DNA from: Pseudomonas viridiflava
Lineage (GTDB): Bacteria; Pseudomonadota; Gammaproteobacteria; Pseudomonadales; Pseudomonadaceae
Length of the DNA stretch: 63,151 nt
Direction: 5' to 3'
NCBI RefSeq assembly: GCF_900602065.1
Contig: NZ_UWFN01000245.1
Location: 1 to 63,151, forward strand
Shown here in pieces: positions 34,024-42,823 of this stretch. Made by a program: the position numbers and the translations under genes. How positions within the stretch are numbered: the stretch's first letter is position 1; each line of letters begins with the position of its first letter. The notes under the pieces were generated by a model. The model saw only the letters and a list, made by a program, of their open reading frames with translations, did no database searches and was not told the DNA's origin.

Positions 34024-34914
34024 TTATTCCCCTTTGCCGAACAGCTGGGCATCGGTCCGCTGGACGATGCAGTTGAAGTCTTCACCATCCGGCAGCGTTT
34101 CGCTGCTGGCGGCCCACAGTTGGGCGACGATGCGCGCCAGTGGCAGGTCCAGATCCAGGCTGGCGGCCAGGTCGCTGGCCAGGCCGACGTCTTTGCGCAT
34201 CAGGCCCATGGTGAAGCCCGAGTTGTAGGTTTTGTTCAGCACCCAGGTCGGAAACATCACTTGAGTGGCGCCGCTACGGCCGGAACCAGCGTTCAGACCC
34301 AACATCAGTTTTTCCGGATCGACGCCCGCTTTGGCAGCCATGCTCACGGCTTCTGCGGTGCTGATCAGGTGGCAGGCAGCAAGCATGTTGTTGGCGATTT
34401 TCGCCACGTTGCCTGCGCCGCATTTTCCGACGTGAACCCGCGTGCCGCTCATGCCTTCGAGTACTGGCAATACTTTTTCCAGGTCTGCGTCTTCTGCGCC
34501 GATGACCATGGACATAGTGCCGGTGGCTGCACCTTTAGGGCCGCCGGAAACCGGTGCGTCGATGAAGCCAATGTTCTTTTGCAACAGGGCGGCAGCCACC
34601 TTGCGGCTGGCTTCCGGTGTAGAAGTGGTGGTGTCGACCACGATCAAGCCTGCGTTGCCGTGCTGCAGTACGCCTTCAGCGCCCAGGCAAACCGATTCAA
34701 CGTGTTCTGCTTTTGGCAACGACAGGATCAGCACGTCGACCTGTTTGATCAGTGCGGCGCGGTCAGTCACCGGTTTCACGCCTTTGCTCTCGGCGATTTC
34801 CAGTGCAGCTTGCGACAGGTCAAAACCGCTTACGTCAAAGCCTTTGCTGGCCAGGGTTGCAGCCATGCCGCCGCCCATGTTGCCCAGTCCAATCACGCCT
34901 ACTTTTAAAGTCAT
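34024..34914 (-). CDS. Beta-hydroxyacid dehydrogenase (3-hydroxyisobutyrate/tartronate semialdehyde reductase family)
   Basis: 296 residues. The Rossmann motif VGVIGLGNMGGGMAATLASKG is followed by the substrate-binding FIDAPVSGGPKGAATGTMSMVIG and the catalytic lysine in CGAGNVAKIANNML. It reversibly oxidises a beta-hydroxyacid to a semialdehyde with NAD(P). First gene of the operon with aldehyde dehydrogenase and M20 amidohydrolase, and divergent from a LysR regulator. The family covers 3-hydroxyisobutyrate, tartronate semialdehyde and threonate enzymes; I cannot choose. Confidence 0.9.
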   Translation of the reverse strand: MTLKVGVIGLGNMGGGMAATLASKGFDVSGFDLSQAALEIAESKGVKPVTDRAALIKQVDVLILSLPKAEHVESVCLGAEGVLQHGNAGLIVVDTTTSTPEASRKVAAALLQKNIGFIDAPVSGGPKGAATGTMSMVIGAEDADLEKVLPVLEGMSGTRVHVGKCGAGNVAKIANNMLAACHLISTAEAVSMAAKAGVDPEKLMLGLNAGSGRSGATQVMFPTWVLNKTYNSGFTMGLMRKDVGLASDLAASLDLDLPLARIVAQLWAASSETLPDGEDFNCIVQRTDAQLFGKGE

Positions 34915-35033
34915 TCAGAATGCTCGCTTAGCTGTTTGACAGGCTACGTCGCACCGTCAGTGGTTATCGGCAGATGAACCGAGTATGGACACCGCTCTGC
35001 ACACACAGCAATAATCACCAAATTCATTTTTGT

Positions 35034-35051
35034 TGCGTTGAAAGCAACGCA
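35034..35051. promoter_or_regulatory. Perfect inverted repeat in front of the LysR gene
   Basis: TGCGTTG-AAAG-CAACGCA, seven exact pairs with a four-base centre, ending eight bases before the ATG at 35060 and touching the ribosome-binding site (AGGTGG). It may be a LysR autoregulatory site or an RNA hairpin that limits translation. Confidence 0.5.
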
Positions 35052-35059
35052 GGTGGCCC

Positions 35060-35968
35060 ATGAGTCTGGTTCAGGATCGACGCATTCTTTATTTCTTTGA
35101 GGCCGTACGACTGGGCAGCGTTCGTGCTGCTGCTGACTTTCTCGACGTTGCGCCCTCTGCGGTCAGCCGCCAGATCGCCCAGTTGGAGCATGAGTTGGGG
35201 GCACCGTTGCTGGAGCGCCATCGTCGCGGGGTGAAACCGACCGAGGCGGGGGATCGCGTATTGGCTTACTACCGTCAGCGCCTTTCCCAGCAGGAGGTGT
35301 TGCTGGAGTCGCTGCAAGCGTTGCGCGGTTTACAGAGCGGTTCGGTGGTGTTGGCGATTGGTGAAGGGTTTATCGATGGCCTGACCGAGCCGCTGACAAA
35401 ATTCTCGACGCTGTACCCCAAGGTCGAGCTGCAAGTGAACGTGTGCGGCACCAACGAAGTGATCCGTCAGGTAGTAGAAGACGAGGCGCACATCGGCCTG
35501 GTGTTCAACCCGCCCGCTGACCCGAAGATTCGCTCACACGCTCACCAGAAACAGCCGGTCTGTGTGATGGTCAGCCCCGATCATCCGCTGGCGCAACATG
35601 ACGGGCCGATCCCTCTGAAAGGTCTGGACAGTTATCGGTTGGGATTGCTTGGGGTTTCTTACGGCATCCGCCAGATCCTGACTCAGGCCGAACAGCAGTC
35701 GGGTGTTTCCCTGATGCCAACCCTGACCTGCAACACCTTCGCCATGCTCAAGCGCTTTGCCATGAGCGGTGGTGTAACCCTGTTACCAACCTTCGTGGTG
35801 GTGGATGAGCTGGCGAGTGGCAAGCTGATTGCGTTACCACTGGAATCCCAAGTGTTCAGTGAATCCCAGGTACACATCATCAGCCGGTTGGGGCGCCAAC
35901 TCAGCGTAGGTTCGAGCCGATTGCTGGGGCTGTTGCAGCAGGACATGACGGCGTTTAACGGGAAGTGA
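35060..35968 (+). CDS. LysR-family regulator divergent from the dehydrogenase operon
   Basis: 302 residues. The winged helix reads FFEAVRLGSVRAAADFLDVAPSAVSRQIAQLEHELGAPLLERHRRGVKPTEAG. The effector domain has GEGFIDGLTEPLTKFSTLYPKVELQV and a ligand-site region SYGIRQIL. It lies 145 bases from the beta-hydroxyacid dehydrogenase start on the opposite strand, so it is the likely activator of that operon. AGGTGG lies three to four bases before the ATG, beside a perfect inverted repeat. Confidence 0.9.
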   Translation: MSLVQDRRILYFFEAVRLGSVRAAADFLDVAPSAVSRQIAQLEHELGAPLLERHRRGVKPTEAGDRVLAYYRQRLSQQEVLLESLQALRGLQSGSVVLAIGEGFIDGLTEPLTKFSTLYPKVELQVNVCGTNEVIRQVVEDEAHIGLVFNPPADPKIRSHAHQKQPVCVMVSPDHPLAQHDGPIPLKGLDSYRLGLLGVSYGIRQILTQAEQQSGVSLMPTLTCNTFAMLKRFAMSGGVTLLPTFVVVDELASGKLIALPLESQVFSESQVHIISRLGRQLSVGSSRLLGLLQQDMTAFNGK

Positions 35969-36016
35969 TGGCCACCGCAAAAAACATAGAATAACTATTA
36001 GGATTCGAATGATTTT

Positions 36017-36105
36017 TGTAGGAGTGAGCTTGCTCGCGATAGCGTTTGGTCAGGCGATAAATTTCTCAACATTCAACCGCTATCGCGAGCAAGCTCGCTC
36101 CTACA
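36017..36105. repeat. REP-type inverted repeat (GAGCTTGCTCGCGATAGCG core)
   Basis: TGTAGGAGTGAGCTTGCTCG.. pairs with ..CGAGCAAGCTCGCTCCTACA over about 28 bases. It is related to the arms in the 10412-10633 cluster. Confidence 0.88.
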
Positions 36106-36174
36106 AGACCCAATGGTTGCTGCGCGACCTCTTAAAGGTCCTTGGTTAACCAAGGCTTTTATGTGTGCTCACGC

Positions 36175-37410
36175 CTATTTTTCAGATAACTGCATGATCA
36201 TCGCCGTCGTCAGGTAAAGCCTCGGCGCGATGCTCGACAGGTCTATGTATTCGTCTTCGGAGTGCAGCCCGGCGCCGACCACGCCCATGGTTTCCAGCAC
36301 TGCAGGTTTCTGGCTGTCGGGCACATAGGCATAACCGGCATCGGTACCGAAGCGCATGGCGATCGGCTCGACTTTGCGGCCAATCTTGCCGTACAGCGTC
36401 TGCGCCGTTTTAGCCAGGTCTTCGGTGGCCGGGTTCCTCACGAGTGGTGGGCGGCCTTTGTCCATGCGGAAAGTCACCTGAGTCCCATCGATCAGCTTGC
36501 CCTGCACGATGCGTTGACCATCGGCCAGCACACGATCGGACTCGCTGAGGTCCGAATAGCGCATGTCGCCTTCGGCCACGGCGCTGTCCGGGATGATGTT
36601 GCGCTTGGTGCCAGCGTTGATCACCGTCCAGTTCACTGTGGTGCCCTTGGCCTTATCCCCCAGATCCTTGAGTTGGATCAGTTGATGGGACAGTTCCATT
36701 GCCGCATTGCGTCCCGCTTCAGGGGCCGAGCCTGCGTGGGATGATTTACCTTTAACGTCCACGAACACGCCGTTGATGCCGTTGGTGGCTACCGTTACCG
36801 CATCCGAGTCAGGCGGCTCATAAGAGAACACGTAGTCGTGTTTGCTGGCCAGTTCGGCGATGACCTTTTTCGAACCCGCCGAGCCTGTTTCCTCGTCCGG
36901 GTTGAACAGCACGGTGATGGTGCCGTAGTCCTTGAATTTTTGATCCTGCAAAAGCTTGAGTGAATGCAGCACCATGGCTACGCCGCCTTTGGCGTCTGCC
37001 ACACCCGGCCCGAAGGCCCGTTCGCCTTCTACTTTGAATGGCCGCTTGGCCGCCGTACCCGGACCAAACACCGTGTCGTAGTGAATCATCAGCAAGAATG
37101 ATTTGCTGCCATTGCCCTTGATCGTGCCGACGATGTTATCGCCGGTGGATGGCGAAGCTGGCGTGGTCTGCACCGTTGCCCCCAATGCTTTGAGGCGATT
37201 TACCAGCATTTCACTGACGGTCTTGAGTCCCGGCGCCTGACCGGTGCCGGTATCGATATCTACGAGTTGTTCAACGGTAGCCAGATAAGCCTTCTGTTCG
37301 GCTTCGGCGTTCTTGAGGAGTTGCTGTGCAGGCACTTCGACGGCGAATGTCGATGAACAGAGCAGGGTGGCGGCGACAGCGACCGCCATTGCGGTACGGC
37401 GAACGAACAT
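36175..37410 (-). CDS. Periplasmic M20 metallopeptidase, carboxypeptidase G2-like
   Basis: 411 residues with a signal peptide ending near ..SSTFA. The di-zinc site of M20 glutamate carboxypeptidases is present: LLMIHYDTVFGPG, AFGPGVADAKGG, LFNPDEETGS and GAGLHSEDEYIDL. Several blocks, VDIDTGTG, GDNIVGTIKG and DYGTITVLFN, match the Pseudomonas sp. RS-16 carboxypeptidase G2 as I remember it. That enzyme removes C-terminal glutamate from folates. GAGGGAT precedes the ATG. It stands alone, so scavenging of gamma- or alpha-glutamyl compounds in the periplasm is an inference. Confidence 0.87.
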   Translation of the reverse strand: MFVRRTAMAVAVAATLLCSSTFAVEVPAQQLLKNAEAEQKAYLATVEQLVDIDTGTGQAPGLKTVSEMLVNRLKALGATVQTTPASPSTGDNIVGTIKGNGSKSFLLMIHYDTVFGPGTAAKRPFKVEGERAFGPGVADAKGGVAMVLHSLKLLQDQKFKDYGTITVLFNPDEETGSAGSKKVIAELASKHDYVFSYEPPDSDAVTVATNGINGVFVDVKGKSSHAGSAPEAGRNAAMELSHQLIQLKDLGDKAKGTTVNWTVINAGTKRNIIPDSAVAEGDMRYSDLSESDRVLADGQRIVQGKLIDGTQVTFRMDKGRPPLVRNPATEDLAKTAQTLYGKIGRKVEPIAMRFGTDAGYAYVPDSQKPAVLETMGVVGAGLHSEDEYIDLSSIAPRLYLTTAMIMQLSEK

Positions 37411-37552
37411 GCTGGATCCCTCAGATGGTGTTCAAGAGAAGCTTTTGTAACACTTGACCGGCTATTTTTGTACCCTTCGATCTTGGTGTCGAGAAAGGCC
37501 CATGCCTGGCCGTTGGCACTGGGGGAGGGGGCTCTTTTGATCATGAAGAAAC

Positions 37553-37580
37553 AAAAAAACCGCGCACAGGCGCGGTTTTA
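37553..37580 (-). terminator. Terminator after ychF
   Basis: On the minus strand AAAACCGCGCCTGTGCGCGGTTTTTTT: a seven-pair stem, four-base loop and seven T, about 55 bases after the ychF stop. Confidence 0.9.
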
Positions 37581-37634
37581 ATGGGGTTTGGTCAGTTCTC
37601 AGTGCTTTAAAAAAACGCCTTGGACTGACTCCGA

Positions 37635-38735
37635 TCAGACGTTAAAACGGAAGTGCAGCACGTCGCCGTCTTTGACGATGTAGTCCTTGCCTTCCAGACG
37701 CCATTTGCCGGCTTCCTTGGCACCGGCTTCACCCTTGTACTGGATGAAGTCGTTGTAGGCGATGCACTCGGCGCGGATGAAGCCTTTTTCGAAGTCGGTG
37801 TGGATCACGCCAGCGGCTTGTGGTGCGGTGGCACCGACGCGGACGGTCCAGGCGCGGACTTCTTCAACGCCAGCAGTGAAGTAGGTCTGCAGGTGCAGCA
37901 TTTCGTAGCCCGCACGGATCACGCGGTTCAGGCCTGGTTCTTCAAAGCCCAGGGCTTCGAGGAACATGTCCTTTTCTTCGCCGTCATCAAGCTCGGCGAT
38001 TTCCGCTTCGATCTTGTTGCACACCGGCACCAGCATTGCGCCTTCTTCTTCGGCGATGGCGCGCACTACGTCCAGCAGCGGGTTGTTCTCGAAACCGTCT
38101 TCAGCCACGTTGGCGATGTACATGACCGGCTTGGTGGTCAGCAGGTGGAAGCCACGAATCACTGCTTTTTCGTCAGCGTTCATGTTCTTCATCAGGCTGC
38201 GGGCTGGCTTGCCTTCGGTGAAGTGAGCGATCAACTGCTCCAGCAGGCCTTTCTGAACCACTGCGTCCTTGTCGCCGCCCTTGGCGTTGCGAGTGACCTT
38301 CTGCAGCTGTTTTTCACAGCTGTCGAGGTCAGCAAAGATCAGTTCCAGATCGATGATCTCGATGTCACGCTTCGGGTCAACGCTGTTGGAAACGTGAATC
38401 ACGTTGTCGTCTTCGAAGCAGCGAACCACGTGAGCGATGGCGTCGGTCTCACGGATGTTGGCGAGGAACTTGTTGCCCAGGCCTTCACCTTTGGACGCGC
38501 CCGCTACCAGGCCCGCAATGTCGACGAATTCCATGGTGGTCGGCAGGATACGCTTGGGATTGACGATGGCCGCCAGTGCCGCAAGGCGTGGGTCGGGCAT
38601 GGCCACGATGCCGCTGTTCGGTTCGATGGTGCAGAAGGGGAAGTTCTCCGCCGCAATACCGGACTTGGTCAGGGCGTTGAACAGGGTGGATTTGCCGACG
38701 TTGGGCAGGCCGACGATGCCGCAATTGAAGCCCAT
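37635..38735 (-). CDS. ychF: Ribosome-binding ATPase YchF (Obg-like)
   Basis: 366 residues. The G domain has G1 [15 protein letters not shown], the [20 protein letters not shown] switch region and NVAED at the NKxE-equivalent site, which favours ATP over GTP. A coiled-coil arm is followed by the C-terminal TGS domain ([16 protein letters not shown].. to [11 protein letters not shown]). It binds ribosomes and acts in stress and translation quality control. GAGGGG precedes the ATG. It follows pth with 21 bases between, the usual pairing. Confidence 0.97.
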   Translation of the reverse strand: MGFNCGIVGLPNVGKSTLFNALTKSGIAAENFPFCTIEPNSGIVAMPDPRLAALAAIVNPKRILPTTMEFVDIAGLVAGASKGEGLGNKFLANIRETDAIAHVVRCFEDDNVIHVSNSVDPKRDIEIIDLELIFADLDSCEKQLQKVTRNAKGGDKDAVVQKGLLEQLIAHFTEGKPARSLMKNMNADEKAVIRGFHLLTTKPVMYIANVAEDGFENNPLLDVVRAIAEEEGAMLVPVCNKIEAEIAELDDGEEKDMFLEALGFEEPGLNRVIRAGYEMLHLQTYFTAGVEEVRAWTVRVGATAPQAAGVIHTDFEKGFIRAECIAYNDFIQYKGEAGAKEAGKWRLEGKDYIVKDGDVLHFRFNV

Positions 38736-38756
38736 GGTATTTCCCCTCGAGTGATG

Positions 38757-39341
38757 TCAGGCCTTCTGGCTGTGCAGGTTTTTCATCGCCCGGTTCCATT
38801 CACCGGCGAAGATATCCGGCAGCACGCCGAGGGCAAAGTCGATGCTGGCGTCCAGCTTTTCCTGTTCGGCGCGTGGCGCTCGACCCAGAACAAAACCGGA
38901 GACCTTGTTGGCGTCGCCCGGGTGGCCGATGCCAAGCCGCAAGCGATGAAAAGTATTCTGATTGCCGAGTTGCGCGATGATGTCCCGCAGCCCGTTGTGA
39001 CCGCCATGACCGCCGCCCTGTTTGAACTTGGCAACGCCCGGTGGCAGATCGAGTTCGTCATGCGCCACCAGGATGGCATCAACCGGTATCCGGTAGAAAC
39101 CAGCGAGCGCCGCGACGGACTGGCCGCTGCGGTTCATGTAGGTGGTGGGAATCAGCAGACGAACATCCTGACCTTGATGAGTGAAGCGTGCGGTCAGGCC
39201 AAAAAATTTGCGCTCGGCGACGAGATTGACTCGTTGCGCGTCAGCGATACGCTCAACAAAAAGAGCCCCTGCGTTATGCCGGGTCTGTTCGTATTCAGCG
39301 CCTGGATTTCCCAGGCCAACGATCAGTTGTATGGCAGTCAC
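38757..39341 (-). CDS. pth: Peptidyl-tRNA hydrolase
   Basis: 194 residues read from a GTG at 39341. The catalytic residues are visible: N in [18 protein letters not shown] and its histidine, the asparagine in [12 protein letters not shown], and the aspartate in [24 protein letters not shown] is the family signature. It recycles peptidyl-tRNA released from stalled ribosomes. It lies between rplY and ychF, as in most gammaproteobacteria. Confidence 0.97.
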   Translation of the reverse strand: MTAIQLIVGLGNPGAEYEQTRHNAGALFVERIADAQRVNLVAERKFFGLTARFTHQGQDVRLLIPTTYMNRSGQSVAALAGFYRIPVDAILVAHDELDLPPGVAKFKQGGGHGGHNGLRDIIAQLGNQNTFHRLRLGIGHPGDANKVSGFVLGRAPRAEQEKLDASIDFALGVLPDIFAGEWNRAMKNLHSQKA

Positions 39342-39503
39342 GACAGGGGCCCTTTTCTGGAGTTGTGGTTGAAACCGCTGCAGGCAGCGGCAAAACTGGA
39401 AGAAAACTGCTCATTTACCATGATGTAAACTCCGCGATTCTGCCCGTTTTGCCTGACTTTTACAGCGGTCTCCCGAGCAACTCCGGTATTACCGAGTAAT
39501 GAA

Positions 39504-40109
39504 TTACTCGGCAGTACCTTCTGCTTCGTCTTCGGTCGGTGCAACGCGTGGTGCGTGGACGTTGGCGATAGCCAGGTCAGTACCGTGCGCCAGAGCAACG
39601 AACTCAACGCCTTTAGGCGCTTTAACGTCGGACAGGTGAACGATCGAACCGATTTCCAGAGCAGACACGTCTACTTCGATGAACTCAGGCAGATCTTTCG
39701 GCAGGCAGCTTACTTCCAGCTCGGAAGTAACGTGCGAAACTTCGCCGCCTTTCTTCACTGGAGCTTCTTCGCCGATGAAGTGTACAGGTACGATTGCGGT
39801 CAGTTTTTGACCAGCAACAACGCGTACGAAGTCAGCGTGCATCACGTGGCCTTTGGCCGGGTGACGTTGCAGAGCTTTGATGATCACGTTTTGCTTTTTG
39901 CCATCAACGGTCAGCGCGATGATGTGGCTGTACGAAGCTTCGTTTTCCAGCAGTTTTGCAACTTCCTTGGCCAGCAGGCTGATGGATTCAGGGGCTTTGT
40001 CGCCACCGTAAACTACAGCTGGAACCAGGCTTGCGAGACGACGCAGGCGGCGGCTCGCACCTTTCCCCAGGTCGGAACGCAGTTCAGCATTCAAAGTAAA
40101 ATCGTTCAT
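39504..40109 (-). CDS. rplY: Ribosomal protein bL25, long CTC form
   Basis: 201 residues from the ATG at 40109, with GGAGAT upstream. The N-terminal L25 domain ([42 protein letters not shown]) binds 5S rRNA. The CTC C-terminal domain (about 95-185) is followed by an acidic tail with EDEAEGTAE. The perfect repeat CCGAGTAAT-GA-ATTACTCGG at 39492-39511 spans the stop codon. The order prs-rplY-pth-ychF on one strand is conserved. Confidence 0.96.
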   Translation of the reverse strand: MNDFTLNAELRSDLGKGASRRLRRLASLVPAVVYGGDKAPESISLLAKEVAKLLENEASYSHIIALTVDGKKQNVIIKALQRHPAKGHVMHADFVRVVAGQKLTAIVPVHFIGEEAPVKKGGEVSHVTSELEVSCLPKDLPEFIEVDVSALEIGSIVHLSDVKAPKGVEFVALAHGTDLAIANVHAPRVAPTEDEAEGTAE

Positions 40110-40173
40110 TTTGTATCTCCAAATTAGCCACATTCGACCTGACGTTTGCGACCGACGTCAGGACGATATGGGC

Positions 40174-40216
40174 AAAAAAGCCCCGCCCTGACCGAATGTC
40201 AGGGCGGGGCGCTTTT
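40174..40216 (-). terminator. Strong terminator between prs and rplY
   Basis: On the minus strand GCCCCGCCCTGAC-ATTCG-GTCAGGGCGGGGC followed by TTTTTT: 13 perfect pairs, 32 bases after the prs stop. Confidence 0.94.
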
Positions 40217-40247
40217 CGTCAACAGGGTGTCAGCTCAGGGAAAACCC

Positions 40248-41189
40248 TTAGCGGAACATCGCGCTGATCGATTCTTCGTTGCTGATGCGGCGGACCGCCT
40301 CGGCAACTACCGGAGCAATATCCAGTTGACGGATACGGCTACAGGCTTGTGCGGCAGCGGACAACGGGATGGTGTTAGTCACCACCAGTTCGTCCAGCAC
40401 GGAATTTTCAATGTTTTCGATCGCCCGACCCGACAGCACAGGGTGTGTGCAGTAGGCAAAGACCTTGGCAGCGCCATGCTCTTTCAAGGCCTTGGCCGCA
40501 TGGCACAGAGTGCCGGCGGTATCGACCATGTCATCGACCAGAATACAGGTACGCCCTTCGACATCACCGATGATATGCATCACTTCAGAGTGATTGGCTT
40601 TCTCACGGCGCTTGTCGATGATCCCGAGATCAACACCCAGCGACTTGGCAACAGCACGTGCACGCACGACGCCGCCAATGTCCGGGGAAACGATCATCAG
40701 GTTTTCAAAGCGTTGATCTTCGATGTCATCCACCAGAACAGGGGAGCCGTAGATGTTATCTACCGGAATATCGAAGAAACCCTGGATTTGGTCAGCATGC
40801 AGATCAACCGTGAGAACACGATCGATCCCGACTACGGTAAGCATGTCAGCAACAACTTTTGCGCTGATAGCCACACGTGCGGAACGCGGACGGCGATCCT
40901 GACGGGCATAACCAAAGTAAGGAATCACAGCAGTGATTCGGGACGCTGAGGAACGACGGAAGGCATCAGCCATCACGACGAGTTCCATCAGGTTATCGTT
41001 GGTCGGTGCGCAAGTCGGCTGAATGATAAAGACGTCTTTACCGCGGACGTTTTCATTGATCTCAGTAGAAATCTCGCCGTCGGAAAATTTTCCGACAGAA
41101 ACATCACCTAGTGGGATATGCAGCTGACGTACGACACGTCGAGCCAGATCGGGGTTAGCGTTCCCCGTAAAGACCATCATCTTGGACAC
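40248..41189 (-). CDS. prs: Ribose-phosphate pyrophosphokinase (PRPP synthetase)
   Basis: 313 residues from a GTG at 41189 (then [15 protein letters not shown]), matching the known Pseudomonas N-terminus; AGG lies eight bases upstream. It makes PRPP from ribose 5-phosphate and ATP. Visible motifs are the ATP-site [13 protein letters not shown], the metal/substrate loop [18 protein letters not shown], and the PRPP-binding [11 protein letters not shown]. It lies directly downstream of tRNA-Gln on the same strand, as in related genomes. Confidence 0.97.
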   Translation of the reverse strand: MSKMMVFTGNANPDLARRVVRQLHIPLGDVSVGKFSDGEISTEINENVRGKDVFIIQPTCAPTNDNLMELVVMADAFRRSSASRITAVIPYFGYARQDRRPRSARVAISAKVVADMLTVVGIDRVLTVDLHADQIQGFFDIPVDNIYGSPVLVDDIEDQRFENLMIVSPDIGGVVRARAVAKSLGVDLGIIDKRREKANHSEVMHIIGDVEGRTCILVDDMVDTAGTLCHAAKALKEHGAAKVFAYCTHPVLSGRAIENIENSVLDELVVTNTIPLSAAAQACSRIRQLDIAPVVAEAVRRISNEESISAMFR

Positions 41190-41235
41190 GCGCAGTACCT
41201 GAAGGCTGAGGGTAACCTGGATGAGTATAGGAAAA

Positions 41236-41310
41236 TGGCAGGGGCGGCTGGATTCGAACCAACGCATGGCAGGATCAAAACCTGCTGCCTTACCGCTTGG
41301 CGACGCCCCT
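41236..41310 (-). tRNA. tRNA-Gln (TTG anticodon)
   Basis: 75 bases on the minus strand: AGGGGCGTCGCCAAGCGG.. to ..GCCGCCCCTGCCA. The acceptor stem pairs, the anticodon arm CAGGTTTTGATCCTG carries TTG, the T-arm is TTGGTTCGAATCCAG, and CCA is encoded. It lies between ispE and prs, and is probably processed from the same transcript. Confidence 0.96.
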
Positions 41311-41347
41311 GTATCTGTTGCAACGAGTACCGAGTACTCGGTTCCTT

Positions 41348-42199
41348 TTAGAGCAGACTTTGTAGCTTGCGATGCAACATCGAAACGTTGCTTCCTTTCG
41401 CTACAAACCCTGTAAGGGTCTCTGTCAGAAGGGCCGAGACTTTATCAGCTTCAGCTTTGTTTGGGAAGGCCCCAAACACACAACTTCCAGTTCCGGTTAA
41501 TTTTGCTTCGGTAAATTTACCTAACAAATTCAATGCGTTACGTACCTCTGGATAACGCCTTGCTACAACCGGTAAGCAGTCATTTCGACTGTTTCCCTTG
41601 GGAACGGGGCGCACTTTAATGGGAGGAGTGTTACGTGTCAACAGTGGATCTGAAAAAATTTCTGCTGTACTTACAGATACTTGCGGCACGAGTACCAGAT
41701 ACCACGGTTCTTCCGGGTCTACAGGGGTGAGTTTTTCCCCCACACCCTCAGCAAATGCGGCGTGTCCACGGACGAAAACCGGGACGTCGGCGCCAAGGGT
41801 CAGGCCCAGCGCGGCCAGACGATCTTCGTCCCAGTCCAGATTCCATAAATGGTTCAGGCCCAGCAAAGTGGTTGCCGCATCGGAGCTGCCGCCGCCGATT
41901 CCGCCTCCCATGGGCAGGCGTTTTTCCAGCCAGATGTCCATGCCGAGTGTGCAGCCCGATTGTTTTTGCAGCGCGCGCGCCGCTTTGACGATCAGGTTGC
42001 TGTCATGGGGAACGCCGGGAACATCAGTTTGCAGGCAGATTTCACCGTCCTGACGAACGGCGAAGCTGAGTTCGTCGCCGTAATCGACAAACTGAAACAG
42101 GGTTTGCAGTTCGTGATAGCCATCAGGACGACGACCCAGAATGTGCAGCATCAGGTTCAATTTGGCCGGAGCGGGCAGGGTCAGGCGTGCTTCGCTCAT
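41348..42199 (-). CDS. ispE: 4-diphosphocytidyl-2-C-methyl-D-erythritol kinase
   Basis: 283 residues of the GHMP kinase family. The substrate-binding N-terminus is [29 protein letters not shown]. The glycine-rich ATP loop is [20 protein letters not shown], with [19 protein letters not shown] after it and the C-terminal [13 protein letters not shown]. It phosphorylates CDP-ME in the MEP isoprenoid pathway. It follows lolB by two bases and precedes tRNA-Gln. Confidence 0.97.
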   Translation of the reverse strand: MSEARLTLPAPAKLNLMLHILGRRPDGYHELQTLFQFVDYGDELSFAVRQDGEICLQTDVPGVPHDSNLIVKAARALQKQSGCTLGMDIWLEKRLPMGGGIGGGSSDAATTLLGLNHLWNLDWDEDRLAALGLTLGADVPVFVRGHAAFAEGVGEKLTPVDPEEPWYLVLVPQVSVSTAEIFSDPLLTRNTPPIKVRPVPKGNSRNDCLPVVARRYPEVRNALNLLGKFTEAKLTGTGSCVFGAFPNKAEADKVSALLTETLTGFVAKGSNVSMLHRKLQSLL

Positions 42200-42201
42200 G
42201 T

Positions 42202-42819
42202 TTATTGACCCAGTTTGCGTGGCTGCCAGTCCTTGATCACCAGCGTGACGTCGAGGTCTTGTCCGTGCAGTTTGACGCGCTCGGGCAGCCAGTAACCGTT
42301 CTGTTCGACATAGCTGAGGTATTCAACTTGCCACCCATCCTGTTCGAGGCTGGCCAGGCGGCTGTCACCATCGAGGGTCAGGCGGCTTTTGCTGTCGGGA
42401 GCGGGCAGGCCGCGAACCCACCAGACCAGATGCGATACCGGCAATTTCCAGCCCAGTTGCTCTTCGAGCAGGGTTTCCGGAGTCGGCGCTTCATAGCGTC
42501 CCTGATTGGCGACTTCCAGCGCTACACTGCCAGGTCGGCCCGTCAAGCGCGCCGCGCCGCGTCCCAGCGGGCCTGACAGGCGAATGTCGTAGTAATCCTG
42601 GCGTTGCAGCCAGAACAGCGTGCCGCTACCTGAATCTTTGGGGGCGCGAATGCCGACTTTGCCGTTGATCTGCCAGCCATCGAGGGTGGTCAGTTGTTCT
42701 TTGTGCTGGCGCCACTGAGCGGGGTCGCCCTTGCCTTCAACGGCTTCCCGGGAAGTGAGTCCGGCACAACCGGCGAGCAGGGCGATGAAGCTGAATACGA
42801 CTACGTGGCGCAAAAACAT
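42202..42819 (-). CDS. lolB: Outer-membrane lipoprotein receptor LolB
   Basis: 205 residues, itself a lipoprotein: [20 protein letters not shown] has a lipobox with cysteine at 18. The mature LolB fold is recognised by [47 protein letters not shown] and [16 protein letters not shown]. It receives lipoproteins from LolA and inserts them in the outer membrane. It sits between the TPR lipoprotein gene (four-base gap) and ispE, a conserved order. Confidence 0.95.
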   Translation of the reverse strand: MFLRHVVVFSFIALLAGCAGLTSREAVEGKGDPAQWRQHKEQLTTLDGWQINGKVGIRAPKDSGSGTLFWLQRQDYYDIRLSGPLGRGAARLTGRPGSVALEVANQGRYEAPTPETLLEEQLGWKLPVSHLVWWVRGLPAPDSKSRLTLDGDSRLASLEQDGWQVEYLSYVEQNGYWLPERVKLHGQDLDVTLVIKDWQPRKLGQ

Positions 42820-42823
42820 AAAA

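Noticed and set aside
37653..39428. 591-codon plus-strand frame across ychF and pth
   Set aside because: Spans two well-supported genes on the other strand and shows no domain or start signal.
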